Of a stretch of 47,987 nt of DNA, positions 15,380-24,032 are shown piece after piece. Position numbers and translations under genes: made by a program. The notes beneath the pieces were generated by a model, which was not told the origin of the DNA, did no database searches, and saw only the letters and a list, made by a program, of their open reading frames with translations. The stretch is from a bacterium BMS3Bbin14. Its GTDB lineage: Bacteria; Desulfobacterota; Desulfobulbia; Desulfobulbales; Desulfobulbaceae. The stretch spans positions 1 to 47,987 of the forward strand of contig BDTX01000027.1 in assembly GCA_002897615.1 (NCBI GenBank), read 5' to 3'. Positions within the stretch are counted from its first letter, which is position 1. Each line of letters starts with the position of its first letter.

Positions 15380-17107
15380 TTAAAGATCCCTGGTATCCGC
15401 CGAATACAGGTACCTCTTGATCTTATGGGTGGCCGTCTTCACAAATGGTTCCCGGCGCTCAACAATACGGGAAAGCCGCGAATTCACGGACAACTGTTTA
15501 TTGACCTCGTGGCGCAGAAGGTCAAACTTCCCGGTCACATACCGATGTCGCTGCTGCCGGTTCTGCCCCGCCGTTTCTTCATCAATAAACTCGTAGTCGG
15601 GATAGATCCAGGCCTCAAGCGCCCCGCCCTTCTCCAGGACCACGGATTCGACAACAAAAGGAAAGGCGTTGAGCTTGTTCTCGATGACCTCGGGATAGAT
15701 ATTCTCCCCGCTGGCCATGACAATAACCGACTTGCTGCGGCCCTTGATGAACAGGTAGCCCCGGGGATCGATGCTCCCCATGTCACCGGTGCGCAGCCAG
15801 CCGTCAGCGGTCAACGCCTCGGCGGTTGCCTCCTCGTCGTTCCAGTACCCCTTCATGATGTTCGGCCCCCGGGCCAGGATTTCGCCGATTCCGGTCTCGG
15901 GGTCGGGGTCGGCCAGACGCAGTTCGACGCCGGGAATTGCCATGCCGGTGGAACCCAGCGGGATAGCGGGATCACCATGCGGACCGGCGGCCAGAAGCGG
16001 TGCCGTTTCGGTCAGGCCGTAGCCGATGATATAGGGAAACCCGGCTTCCCGGAGAAAGGCTTCAACCTCGGGATTAAGCGAGGCGCCGCCGATCCCCATG
16101 ACTTCGAGGCGGCCGCCGAAGAATTCCAGCAGCTTGGCGCCGATCCGGCGATAGATCAGACGGCGCCCCAGCTTGAAACGACAGGCGAAACCGAGCAGCC
16201 TGCTCTTCTCGATAACCGGCAGCACCTTCTTCTTATAGATCTTTTCCATGATCAACGGCACCACCAGCATGGCATGAGGACGTTCCGCGGCGCAGATCCG
16301 TTGCAGGACGGCCGGGGTCGGTGTTTTACCCGCATAGACGATCCGCCCCCCCTTGATCAACGGCAGCAGGAAACCCACGGTGAATTCATAGGTATGAGAT
16401 ACGGGCAGGACGGAAAGGAAGGTCGAGCCCGGCTTGATATTCATGATCCTGCTGACGGCATAGCCATTGGCACAGAGGTTTTCGTGCGTCAGCATGACGG
16501 CCTTTGAAAAACCGGAGGTCCCCGAAGTATAAAGGATGGAAGCCAGGTCGTGCCCCCCGACCTCCGGGAACACAAGCCGGCCCGCACTATACTGTTCGCC
16601 GAACCGGGCCTCCGCCTCCTGCAGAAAATCGGCAAATGGCTGGACGTCAACCACGCCGCTGTCTTCCCGGTAATCGTCGAGAGTTATGATTTTTTGCAGT
16701 TGTTCTTTCAGGTCATAGACCTTTTCGATCTGCCGCTGGGAGGTAAAGATGAAAAGGCACTTCATTTCGCCCAGGATATGGTGAACATCCGCTTCGGGCA
16801 GGTCTGGCAGGATAGGAACCGCAACCGCGCCGAGACGGACAACGGCAAAGTAGGCCGCTCCCCAGTTCTGCGAATTTTCCGCCAGGAAGGCCACCCGGTC
16901 GCCATGGGAGATACCCTCCGCCGCCAACAGGGCGGCCAGGATGGCAATACGGGCATGAAAGTCACGATACGAGAGCGGCGCCTCCAGGGCCATGCCGATG
17001 GCCGGCAGCTCCGCAAAATTCCGGGCGCAACTGTCGAGCAAGACATTGAGATTGGCCCAGCACTCCTGAGTAACAGCCGGAGATTCGGATTCGGTTGCTG
17101 CCGTCAT
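15380..17107 (-). CDS. AMP-dependent long-chain acyl-CoA synthetase
   Basis: This adenylate-forming enzyme probably activates a fatty acid to acyl-AMP and then acyl-CoA. The 575 residues show the ATP loop SILYTSGTSGFSKAVMLTH, the acyl-binding region YGLTETAPLLAAG, the hinge region with WLRTGDMG and FIKGRSKSVIVMASGENIYP, and a C-terminal lysine region (KTATHKIKRYLY). The first loop has FSK where most homologues have TPK. There is no signal peptide; it is cytoplasmic or membrane-attached. The substrate chain length cannot be read from the sequence. It stands alone, with repeat 1 copy F 118 bp upstream. Confidence 0.92.
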   Translation of the reverse strand: MTAATESESPAVTQECWANLNVLLDSCARNFAELPAIGMALEAPLSYRDFHARIAILAALLAAEGISHGDRVAFLAENSQNWGAAYFAVVRLGAVAVPILPDLPEADVHHILGEMKCLFIFTSQRQIEKVYDLKEQLQKIITLDDYREDSGVVDVQPFADFLQEAEARFGEQYSAGRLVFPEVGGHDLASILYTSGTSGFSKAVMLTHENLCANGYAVSRIMNIKPGSTFLSVLPVSHTYEFTVGFLLPLIKGGRIVYAGKTPTPAVLQRICAAERPHAMLVVPLIMEKIYKKKVLPVIEKSRLLGFACRFKLGRRLIYRRIGAKLLEFFGGRLEVMGIGGASLNPEVEAFLREAGFPYIIGYGLTETAPLLAAGPHGDPAIPLGSTGMAIPGVELRLADPDPETGIGEILARGPNIMKGYWNDEEATAEALTADGWLRTGDMGSIDPRGYLFIKGRSKSVIVMASGENIYPEVIENKLNAFPFVVESVVLEKGGALEAWIYPDYEFIDEETAGQNRQQRHRYVTGKFDLLRHEVNKQLSVNSRLSRIVERREPFVKTATHKIKRYLYSADTRDL

Positions 17108-17190
17108 GCCGCCATCCCCTGTTTCAAGGTAACCATCCGCGCTCCGGCCTGATCGTCAACCGGCAGGAATCATCTTTTTTAGAGTGCTTA

Positions 17191-17214
17191 CGTCTCAACA
17201 TCCGACATTTTTGC
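17191..17214 (+). repeat. 24-bp direct repeat (repeat 4), copy 1
   Basis: These 24 bases, beginning CGTCTCAACATCCGAC and ending ATTTTTGC, recur exactly at 22558-22581. Both copies lie within 15 bp of a repeat 1 element. They may be a remnant of a larger mobile element. Confidence 0.6.
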
Positions 17215-17224
17215 ATGGCATAAT

Positions 17225-17402
17225 CCTGAATCCGTGAGCGTTCGAGAATGGTGCGGATGCAAGGCGGCAACGATGTTGATTATCCTGGTGTGATATCAAG
17301 GAGTTGCCAACGCAGCAGACCATAAAATGCATTCTTTCGGCAATAATACAATAAATTCCACATATTGCCCGGAATTTCACTTCAAGTCGTCACGGATTCA
17401 GC
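17225..17402 (-). repeat. repeat 1, copy F, inverted and internally deleted (about 178 bp)
   Basis: This is the only copy in the opposite orientation. It starts CCTGAATCCGTGAGCG and ends CGTCACGGATTCAG. The GC-rich middle block (CACCGCGCCGCCCTG) is missing. No target duplication is visible. Confidence 0.85.
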
Positions 17403-17574
17403 AACTGGCAATACCCTTGCTGTCGTACTTCCCCCACCCTTTTTCTTGCCAAGGATACCTTTTTCTGCTCGCCATTTCAAGTATTCAGATCGTCGGCAGC
17501 CTGTTGCCGCCGATCAAAACCGGCCGCTCGGCCAAGGACGGCGGGAATTTGTTTGCCGGAATCGCCATGAGGTT

Positions 17575-18738
17575 CTAATTAAAAATCAGCTCCTTTTCGG
17601 TAATGATATTATTCCTGGTCAGCAGCACCGCCCGCTGAATAACATCTTCCAGCTCCCGGATATTTCCGGGCCAGCTATGCTGCAACAGCCGGTCAACCGC
17701 ACTGTCAGGGATATGATCGACCTCCTTCCCGAAGGCTTTTCGATATTTTTCGATAAAGTGCGTCACCAGTGACAGGATGTCCTCCTTGCGCTCTCGGAGC
17801 GGCGGCAGGTGGAGATTGATCACATTGAGACGTTGGTAGAGGTCCTGCCGGAACCGCCCCTCCTCCACCTCCCGGGCAAGATCCTTGCTGGTCGCGGCAA
17901 TAATCCTGACATTGGCCGCCGCCGGCCCGGGGCCGCTGCCCCGGGTGATCTCGCCGTTCTTGAGAACCCGGAGAAGACCGGCCTGCATTTTCGGGCCGAC
18001 GTCTCCTATTTCGTCCAGAAAAACGGTGGCGCCATGGACGAGCTCTAATCCCCCCTTCCTCGGCGTGGCCGTGCCGGTGAAGAAGGTGCCCTCCTCGAAA
18101 CCAAACAGATCACTTACACCAAGGCTTTCAGCCACGACAGCACCATTGAATTTCAGCAAGGGCTTATCGGCCCGGCGCGAATGCCGGTGGATCAGATCGG
18201 CAACCAGTTCTTTGCCGGTTCCCGACTCACCACTGATAAGAACGGTCATGTCGGAGGGGGCCACCAGGTGGATCATCTTGCGCAGGTCGCGGGTCTTCTT
18301 TGACTTGCCCACCAGCTCGTCGGACTCGCACCGTCGGTCCGGCTCGCCCGGCAGGATACCGACCTCCCGGAGATTCCGCATAACGACCATGACCAGCCGA
18401 TCACCCTTGTAGCCCTGGAAAGGAACATAACTGCACTCGACATTCAAGCCGCCGAGTTTCGCCTCGGCCAGCCCCTCGTTTTCCTCACCCGCGGCAATGA
18501 GCTTCACCGGACAGGTCAGGCATAGCCCGTCACCGCCGTGCAGGGCCTCGTAACACAGCCTGGCGCGATAGTCGCCAAAGGCCCTGATGGCGCTCCTGTT
18601 CATGTCCTCGATGACACAATCGTTCCTGACCAGAAAAACCATGTCACTCATGGTTTCAAAAAGGACGCCCAGGTTTCTGACCAGCCGATCAACTTCCTTC
18701 TGACTCTTTTGCAATTCTTCGGCAAGAAATTCGGACAT
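17575..18738 (-). CDS. PAS-AAA+ sigma-54-activator-like protein without DNA-binding domain
   Basis: The protein has a PAS-like sensor (about residues 15-120) with a Cys cluster (CYEALHGGDGLCLTCP) and an AAA+ domain of the sigma-54 activator type: Walker A GESGTGKE, Walker B ATVFLDEIGD, and the arginine region RFRQDLYQRLNV. Two features are odd. The sigma-54 contact loop GAFTGA reads GTFFTGT, with an extra residue. The protein stops at ITEKELIFN, just after the AAA+ lid, with no Fis-type helix-turn-helix. Downstream sequence offers no HTH in any frame, so this is not an obvious frameshift. It may act from solution, need a partner, or be a non-activating regulator. The ATG at 18736-18738 has GGAG upstream. 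Confidence 0.85.
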   Translation of the reverse strand: MSEFLAEELQKSQKEVDRLVRNLGVLFETMSDMVFLVRNDCVIEDMNRSAIRAFGDYRARLCYEALHGGDGLCLTCPVKLIAAGEENEGLAEAKLGGLNVECSYVPFQGYKGDRLVMVVMRNLREVGILPGEPDRRCESDELVGKSKKTRDLRKMIHLVAPSDMTVLISGESGTGKELVADLIHRHSRRADKPLLKFNGAVVAESLGVSDLFGFEEGTFFTGTATPRKGGLELVHGATVFLDEIGDVGPKMQAGLLRVLKNGEITRGSGPGPAAANVRIIAATSKDLAREVEEGRFRQDLYQRLNVINLHLPPLRERKEDILSLVTHFIEKYRKAFGKEVDHIPDSAVDRLLQHSWPGNIRELEDVIQRAVLLTRNNIITEKELIFN

Positions 18739-18819
18739 TAGCCTCTCCACCAAATTTACAAGTTATGGCCACAGTGTCATGCCAGGTGACAAATAACGCA
18801 AGATTGCGAAATAATTTGG

Positions 18820-18893
18820 TGTTCCGGCAAGGAGTGGCAGAAGGAGCATAGCAACGCTATGTAACTGAGGCCATAACACCGCCGGAACTCCAA
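18820..18893. repeat. inverted-repeat element upstream of the AAA+ activator gene
   Basis: TTTGGTGTTCCGGC and GCCGGAACTCCAAA are inverted copies with one mismatch, about 75 bp end to end. They enclose a second hairpin, CATAGC-AAC-GCTATG. It could be a small mobile repeat or a structured regulatory site. Flanking copies of GCAAGAT (near 18802 and 18902) add to the symmetry. Confidence 0.5.
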
Positions 18894-19039
18894 AGGACGA
18901 GCAAGATGCGTCAGTTGGCGATTGACAAGACACTAGATGCAGACAATTCGCGCCAGCTTAATGTGCGACCCTGACAATTTCCTTACATCAGGGTTAAAAA
19001 AGAGGAGAAAAAGAAAAGAAAAGAGGAAAACAGAAATCG

Positions 19040-19066
19040 AAAAAAAAATTGGGCGGCAAACCGCCA
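19040..19066 (-). terminator. rho-independent terminator of the STAND regulator gene
   Basis: On the minus strand GGCGG-TTTG-CCGCC is followed by CAA and a run of nine T. It lies about 45 bp after the stop codon. Confidence 0.8.
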
Positions 19067-19111
19067 GGGACCCAAGTCACACAGGGCGGGCCTGGGTCAG
19101 CGGGGCAACGA

Positions 19112-22100
19112 TCAGGCGGAGCCTTCGCCCTCATGGGGCTGGTCGGCGGTAATCCCGGCAATCAATTCGGCGACTTCGTCGTCCGGGTAGTCTTCGGCCC
19201 GAAGTACGGCGGCGAACCGCTTCAAGACCTGCCGGGCCAGAATCGCGGAGTTTTGGCCCTGCAGCCGGTAGAGCAGACCGTACAGGCGGTCGTTAAGCGG
19301 GTCGTCGCGCAGGGCCTTCTCTACGACCTGAACCGCTTTCGGCAGGCGGTCCGAGCGGACCAGCAGGTCACACCAGGCAAAGGCCAGGTCAGACAGGGCG
19401 CGGGAAAGTTTTTCCCGGAATTCACGAATCCGGTCTTCGCCGGTGACCCCCGGTGCGAACTCTCCCCGCCACAGAGACTCGGCCGCCGTAAAGGCATTGC
19501 CGGCCTGCCAGCATTCCTGCAGACGGAGATGCCTGATACCGCGGTCGACGGCGGCCAGGAAATCAAGGGCATCGACCCGGCAGTGAGCGAGCCAGATTAT
19601 CCCTTTTTCTCTTTTCAGGTAGTAATGAGCGGTGTCCTCCGGCAGGATTTGGGCCAGGGTTTTACGTAGGCGCGATACCAGGGTGTCGAATTTGACCCTG
19701 GCGGTATCTTGGGGGCTGTCCGGCCAGAAGTGGAGCTGAATGGTCTCCTGGGGCAATTTGAATTCAGGCGCCGAAAGGAGCAGGCACAACAGCTCACGCT
19801 GAGCCGGGGTCAGCTCCTCGGCATGGAGCAGAGGGGCGGCACAGTGCAGAATCTTGAAGCCGCCCATGGTCTTGATGTTGAGCAGGGGAATGGCGGTACC
19901 GTCATCGAGCAGGGCCAGGCCGAGCCGCCCGGCGGCCAGGGTCCGGGCGTATTCGGGTTCGAGCCGTTGCGCCACGGCAAAGGCCAGGACCTCCCGCATG
20001 GCCGCCGGGGTCCAGCTCCAGAGATGCCGGTAGGCGTTTCGGCGCATCAGCCGCAGGCCGGCCTTGATATCCCGACCGGCCTGCTGTCTGGCGCCGGCCC
20101 GCAGATAAACCGAGGCCCGATGCAGAAGACCGCAGGCCTCGAAGTATTCCGTCGACGTCCGCCGGGTCTCTTCGATCCCTGCGCTCAGCAGTTGAACCGC
20201 CTGATTGTAGCGGCCGCAATAGGAATAGGTCAGGCCGACCACCAGTTTGTTCAAAGCGATAAAATAAGGCCCTCCTGACAGGTCTCGCAAGCGCCGCGAT
20301 TCCGCCGCCACCGGCAGGGCCTGGTCGCACTGCCGCCGCAGTGCCAGGACCAGGGCCTTAAGTTGCAGAACCAGGCTGCGCAGGTGCGGGCAGAGAGGGG
20401 AGTGGCGCTGGGCCAGGGCTCGTTCGGCAAGGTCCAGGGCTTCCTCGAAGCGCCCCTGGTTAATGGCGATATCCATCTCCCAGATATTACAGAAAGGGCC
20501 GGCTATGGACTGGGAGACCAGGGTGTTGCCGATGGTGGCGATAAACTGGTTTTTCTGGTCGAAGTAGTTGGCAAAATCTCCATCGTGGAAGAGGAAGCTG
20601 AACAGCATCATGCGGATGGACAGCTTGTTGAACAGCCCGATTTCGGGGTGGTGCACATAGGGAGCGGCCTGTTCCAGGTACACCTGGGCCTGGGAGGTAC
20701 GGCCGGCAAATATCTGGATATAGGCCATGAGCATAAGCAGGGCGGCCTCAAAATTGACGAGATTCTTCTCCCGGGCCAGGTTCAGGCCCAGGGAAGCGAA
20801 CTTGACCGCCCGGTCGAAATCCGCCAGAAAGATACTGTAGCCCATGGCCAGGTTGCGGGCGACCAGGATTGTCTGGGAGATGTCGAGGGCGTCGGCGGTC
20901 TGGTAGAAGAGTTGTTCCGCTTTTTGCAACTGTTCTTTCCCCTCCCGGTAATGCCCGGTGGTGGTGATGTGGATGGAGATGATATGGGACAGGGTCAGCA
21001 GTTCGCCAAGCCGGTTCTGCCGGGCGGCAAAGACCGCCAGGGCCTGGTCGAGCAGCGGCAGCACCCGTCCCGGCGCTGAATCTATGTAGGCCAGGGCGGA
21101 GTATAAGGTCGCCCAGCCGTATTGCGGCAGGAGTGGCGCCGGAATCCGGTCCAGGATCGCGGTCAGCGTGGCGGTCCGGTTGGTCACCAGAAAGGACATC
21201 CCGTGGTCCTCCAGGACCGCCTCGACGGCGTCGTAATCCCCGGCCTGCAACAGGTAGCGTAACGCCCGCGCCGGTCTCTCCCGGCGGAGACAGTACCGGC
21301 CGGCCTGATGGTATACTTGCCGGATCGTTCCGGGACTCAATTCCGCCGCCGCCTTTTCCCGCAGAAACTGGCGGAAGAGATGATGCAGCCCGAACAGCGT
21401 ATTGTCCGGGTCAAGATGGCGGAAAAAAATATTGCACCGGACGAGTTCGCAAAGGTCAACGCCGATGTCCTCTGCTCCGGTGACCTCAACCGCCAGGTCG
21501 ACCGGGATCACCTCCAGCAGTGAGAGGAGAAGAAGCGGCCGGTGTAAGCGCGGTCCCAGGGTGGAGAGGATCTCGTCGCGAAAAAATTGCTGTATTTCCC
21601 GCTGGTTGTCGCATTGGGCGCGGTCCAGGGGAGGGCCGTGTTGTCGCTCCATCTGCAGGCCGAGCAGCAGGACCCCCATGACCCAGCCGTCCGTGGTCCG
21701 GGTGACCGTTTTGATGATATCCCGGGAGGCGTCGAGGTGAAGGACCTGTTGGAAAAAATCGGTGACTTCACCCTCGTTCATCGCCAGGTCACGGTTGCCG
21801 AGGCGCAGCAGCTTCCGGCCACGGGAGGTTAAGCGGCTGTTGGGCAGCGGCAGGGACTCCCGGGAGGAGAGGATGAAATGCAGCCGGGACGGGGCCGCTT
21901 CGAGCAGGGAGTTCACCACCAGGAGGCTGGCCTGGTGCGGGACCAGGTAATGCAGGTCGTCGAAGACAAAGTAGAGATCGTCCTCCAGGAAGGAGTCGAG
22001 ATCGTGCAGCAGCAGATTAACTCGTTTCTGCAGACTGAACAGGACGAAATCACTCTCCCCCGCAATCTGTGCGGTTGCGGCTGACGGGAACCCCGGCAGC

Positions 22101-22393
22101 CGGGTATTGATGCCGGTCATGATGGCCTGGAGGAAAAAGGCGGGATCGGCGTCCTCCGGACCCACCTGGTACCAGACCGCATCAGCTTCGGTCCGGTCAA
22201 GGAATTGTTTGATAACGGTGGTTTTGCCCTGACCGGCCTGGGCTTCAATGATAATGGCCGGAGCCCGGGAGCCGCCTTGAAGCAGCAGCTGATCAACGAC
22301 CCGCTGCCGGTACAGGAACGGAGAGGTGTCGACCCGGGGAGGGTAGAATTTGTCAGCCGGGATTTGCGATCTGAATTGCTCTGGTTGAAACAT
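19112..22393 (-). CDS. large STAND-family ATPase regulator with BTAD-type C-terminus
   Basis: The 1093-residue protein begins like MalT-type signal-transduction ATPases: Walker A AQAGQGKTT (51-59) and Walker B YFVFDDLHYL. A winged-helix connector and a long TPR-like helical middle (about 350-830) follow. The C-terminal 250 residues resemble an OmpR-like winged helix (LTPAQRELLCLLL, FDTLVSRLRKTL) plus a BTAD helical domain as in SARP activators. MalT-type proteins oligomerise with ATP and an inducer to activate transcription; the inducer here is unknown. The ATG has AGGA 7 bases upstream. Its promoter must lie in or beyond repeat 1 copy G, 28 bp upstream. It ends at a strong terminator. Confidence 0.88.
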   Translation of the reverse strand: MFQPEQFRSQIPADKFYPPRVDTSPFLYRQRVVDQLLLQGGSRAPAIIIEAQAGQGKTTVIKQFLDRTEADAVWYQVGPEDADPAFFLQAIMTGINTRLPGFPSAATAQIAGESDFVLFSLQKRVNLLLHDLDSFLEDDLYFVFDDLHYLVPHQASLLVVNSLLEAAPSRLHFILSSRESLPLPNSRLTSRGRKLLRLGNRDLAMNEGEVTDFFQQVLHLDASRDIIKTVTRTTDGWVMGVLLLGLQMERQHGPPLDRAQCDNQREIQQFFRDEILSTLGPRLHRPLLLLSLLEVIPVDLAVEVTGAEDIGVDLCELVRCNIFFRHLDPDNTLFGLHHLFRQFLREKAAAELSPGTIRQVYHQAGRYCLRRERPARALRYLLQAGDYDAVEAVLEDHGMSFLVTNRTATLTAILDRIPAPLLPQYGWATLYSALAYIDSAPGRVLPLLDQALAVFAARQNRLGELLTLSHIISIHITTTGHYREGKEQLQKAEQLFYQTADALDISQTILVARNLAMGYSIFLADFDRAVKFASLGLNLAREKNLVNFEAALLMLMAYIQIFAGRTSQAQVYLEQAAPYVHHPEIGLFNKLSIRMMLFSFLFHDGDFANYFDQKNQFIATIGNTLVSQSIAGPFCNIWEMDIAINQGRFEEALDLAERALAQRHSPLCPHLRSLVLQLKALVLALRRQCDQALPVAAESRRLRDLSGGPYFIALNKLVVGLTYSYCGRYNQAVQLLSAGIEETRRTSTEYFEACGLLHRASVYLRAGARQQAGRDIKAGLRLMRRNAYRHLWSWTPAAMREVLAFAVAQRLEPEYARTLAAGRLGLALLDDGTAIPLLNIKTMGGFKILHCAAPLLHAEELTPAQRELLCLLLSAPEFKLPQETIQLHFWPDSPQDTARVKFDTLVSRLRKTLAQILPEDTAHYYLKREKGIIWLAHCRVDALDFLAAVDRGIRHLRLQECWQAGNAFTAAESLWRGEFAPGVTGEDRIREFREKLSRALSDLAFAWCDLLVRSDRLPKAVQVVEKALRDDPLNDRLYGLLYRLQGQNSAILARQVLKRFAAVLRAEDYPDDEVAELIAGITADQPHEGEGSA

Positions 22394-22420
22394 GCTCTAT
22401 CCTGATCATTCCAGCATTAG

Positions 22421-22544
22421 CCGAATCCGTGACGGCCTGAGTATATTCCATGCAATATGTGAAATTTATTGCATCATTGCCGAATAAGCGCATTTCTGGT
22501 CTTCACCGCGCCGCCCGGCGGGGCGTCAGAGAACGGATTCAAGG
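22421..22544 (+). repeat. repeat 1, copy G, internally deleted (124 bp)
   Basis: It starts CCGAATCCGTGACGG (one base lost from the end) and finishes GAACGGATTCAAGG. It has the same internal deletion as copy C, joining the AACGG in the middle to the terminal ACGGATTC. There is no target duplication. Confidence 0.8.
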
Positions 22545-22557
22545 TTTATGGTACTTC

Positions 22558-22581
22558 CGTCTCAACATCCGACATTTTTGC
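22558..22581 (+). repeat. 24-bp direct repeat (repeat 4), copy 2
   Basis: The 24 bases are identical to those at 17191-17214. This copy starts 13 bp after repeat 1 copy G. Confidence 0.6.
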
Positions 22582-22778
22582 GGCTGATAATTTTTATGCT
22601 GCCGAACTTATATTTAACGAATCTTAAACGTATACCCCCATATTGGTCAATATGCCAGGGGGCATGAAAATTTCGCCGGGTACTCCACGAAATTCTTTTT
22701 TTAACATGCTGCAGGCAGAGATTGTTGATAACGGACCGTAAAAAGTTGCGCCAACAGGCCAGAAACTGGATGAAACCC
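22582..22778. other. gene-free stretch with short palindromes
   Basis: No gene is seen. CATATTG-GT-CAATATG near 22643 is a perfect palindrome inside a CCCCC/GGGGG pair, and AATTTCG/CGAAATT follows near 22668. These could be operators or RNA hairpins. Confidence 0.35.
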
Positions 22779-22807
22779 TTGACACAGCGGCAGGCGGAAG
22801 ATAACAA
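22779..22807 (+). promoter_or_regulatory. sigma-70-type promoter of the carboxypeptidase gene
   Basis: TTGACA (22779-22784) and TAACAA (22802-22807) are 17 bp apart, about 55 bp before the start codon. Confidence 0.4.
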
Positions 22808-22863
22808 TGATAAGAGTAGGGAACATATAACCTCTGAAAAACATATCTCATATTTTATTTTTT

Positions 22864-23904
22864 ATGGAAAAGTGCCGCGCAACCGTTTTAATCAAAGTTC
22901 TCATCTTCTGTCTGATCCTCCTGCCGCTCGGTTCAGCCGTCCATGCCGCCCGGATCAGGATTATCGACACGACTGCGAAACACGCCCCGAATTGGGGACA
23001 AGCGGCGCTCCGGGACAGCGCCCCTGCCGGCAGCTACCTGACACTAGGCAAAAACAGTGATATTTCCGTAATCAAGATCCGGCCGGCGCAATCCTCTTCT
23101 CCCGCGACCCGGCGGCGGTTGAATGTCAGCAAAGAAATCACCTCGAGAAGCGCCATCATTGTCAATGTCGAGACCGGCCGGGCCATCTTTGCCAAATCTG
23201 CCGATACTCCCAGGCAGCCGGCCTCCACGATCAAAATACTGACGGGCCTGATTGCCATTAAATCATTGAGCAATAACGAACAGGTCAAGGTCAGCCGCCA
23301 TGCCGCCCGGATGCCCAGGTCCAAAGTTTACCTGGATAGAGGCAAATCGTACAGGGCCGGTGACCTGATCAATGCCGTCCTGCTGTCATCGGCCAATGAT
23401 GCCAGCGTGGCCCTGGCTGAAAAAATCGCCGGCAGCGAGGCGAAATTTACCAAAATGATGAACCTGCGGGCCAAGCTCTGGGGGGCGAAGGATACCGTAT
23501 GCCGGTCCGCAACCGGCCTGACCCGCCGTGGTCAGCACACGACGGCCCGAGACCTGGCAACGATCTTCCGCCATGCCGTGCGGGACAAGGAGTTTGTGCG
23601 GCGGATGGGTACAGTCAGGATACGGACTTCATTCGGTGAATTGCTGCGCAACCACAACCGGGCGCTGTGGCGGGTAAAGGGCGCAGTGGCGGGCAAAACC
23701 GGCTACACCGCCGCGGCGCGGCAAACCTATGTCGGGCTGTTTACCAGGGGTGACGAGTCAATCATTGTCGCTATTATGGGCAGTGAAACAATGTGGAGCG
23801 ATATCAAAGACCTGGTCGAGTACGGCTTTAAACAGGAGAAGCGGGAACAACTCGCCGAACAGAGTCCAGGCAGCCGCAAGAGCAAAATCGCCATGCTGAA
23901 CTAG
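22864..23904 (+). CDS. D-alanyl-D-alanine carboxypeptidase (peptidase S11)
   Basis: This penicillin-binding-protein-type serine peptidase trims the terminal D-Ala of peptidoglycan stem peptides in the periplasm. An N-terminal signal segment is visible (VLIKVLIFCLILLPLGSAVHA). The three active-site motifs are SxxK as STIK (ASTIKILTG), SxN as SAN (LSSANDASVAL) and KTG (GKTGYT). At 346 residues it is a compact S11 enzyme that ends soon after the catalytic domain, without the usual C-terminal beta domain and amphipathic anchor helix. The start lacks a clear Shine-Dalgarno sequence. It stands alone; a CTGAAGAC/GTCTTCAG hairpin at 23944-23968 may end its transcript. Confidence 0.92.
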   Translation: MEKCRATVLIKVLIFCLILLPLGSAVHAARIRIIDTTAKHAPNWGQAALRDSAPAGSYLTLGKNSDISVIKIRPAQSSSPATRRRLNVSKEITSRSAIIVNVETGRAIFAKSADTPRQPASTIKILTGLIAIKSLSNNEQVKVSRHAARMPRSKVYLDRGKSYRAGDLINAVLLSSANDASVALAEKIAGSEAKFTKMMNLRAKLWGAKDTVCRSATGLTRRGQHTTARDLATIFRHAVRDKEFVRRMGTVRIRTSFGELLRNHNRALWRVKGAVAGKTGYTAAARQTYVGLFTRGDESIIVAIMGSETMWSDIKDLVEYGFKQEKREQLAEQSPGSRKSKIAMLN

Positions 23905-24032
23905 AATCGGCTCCCGGCAAAAAAGGAGCCCGCCGGCCGGAGACTGAAGACTGCCGCGCCGTCTTCAGCCCCCTTGATCCGGGCCGCCGGCATCCGGGAA
24001 TTTCTTGATGAGCCCCGGACGCCGACTTGATT

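Noticed and set aside
15425..16507. 360-residue plus-strand open frame over the acyl-CoA synthetase gene
   Set aside because: It is antisense to a gene with all adenylate-forming motifs and carries no recognisable motif itself.
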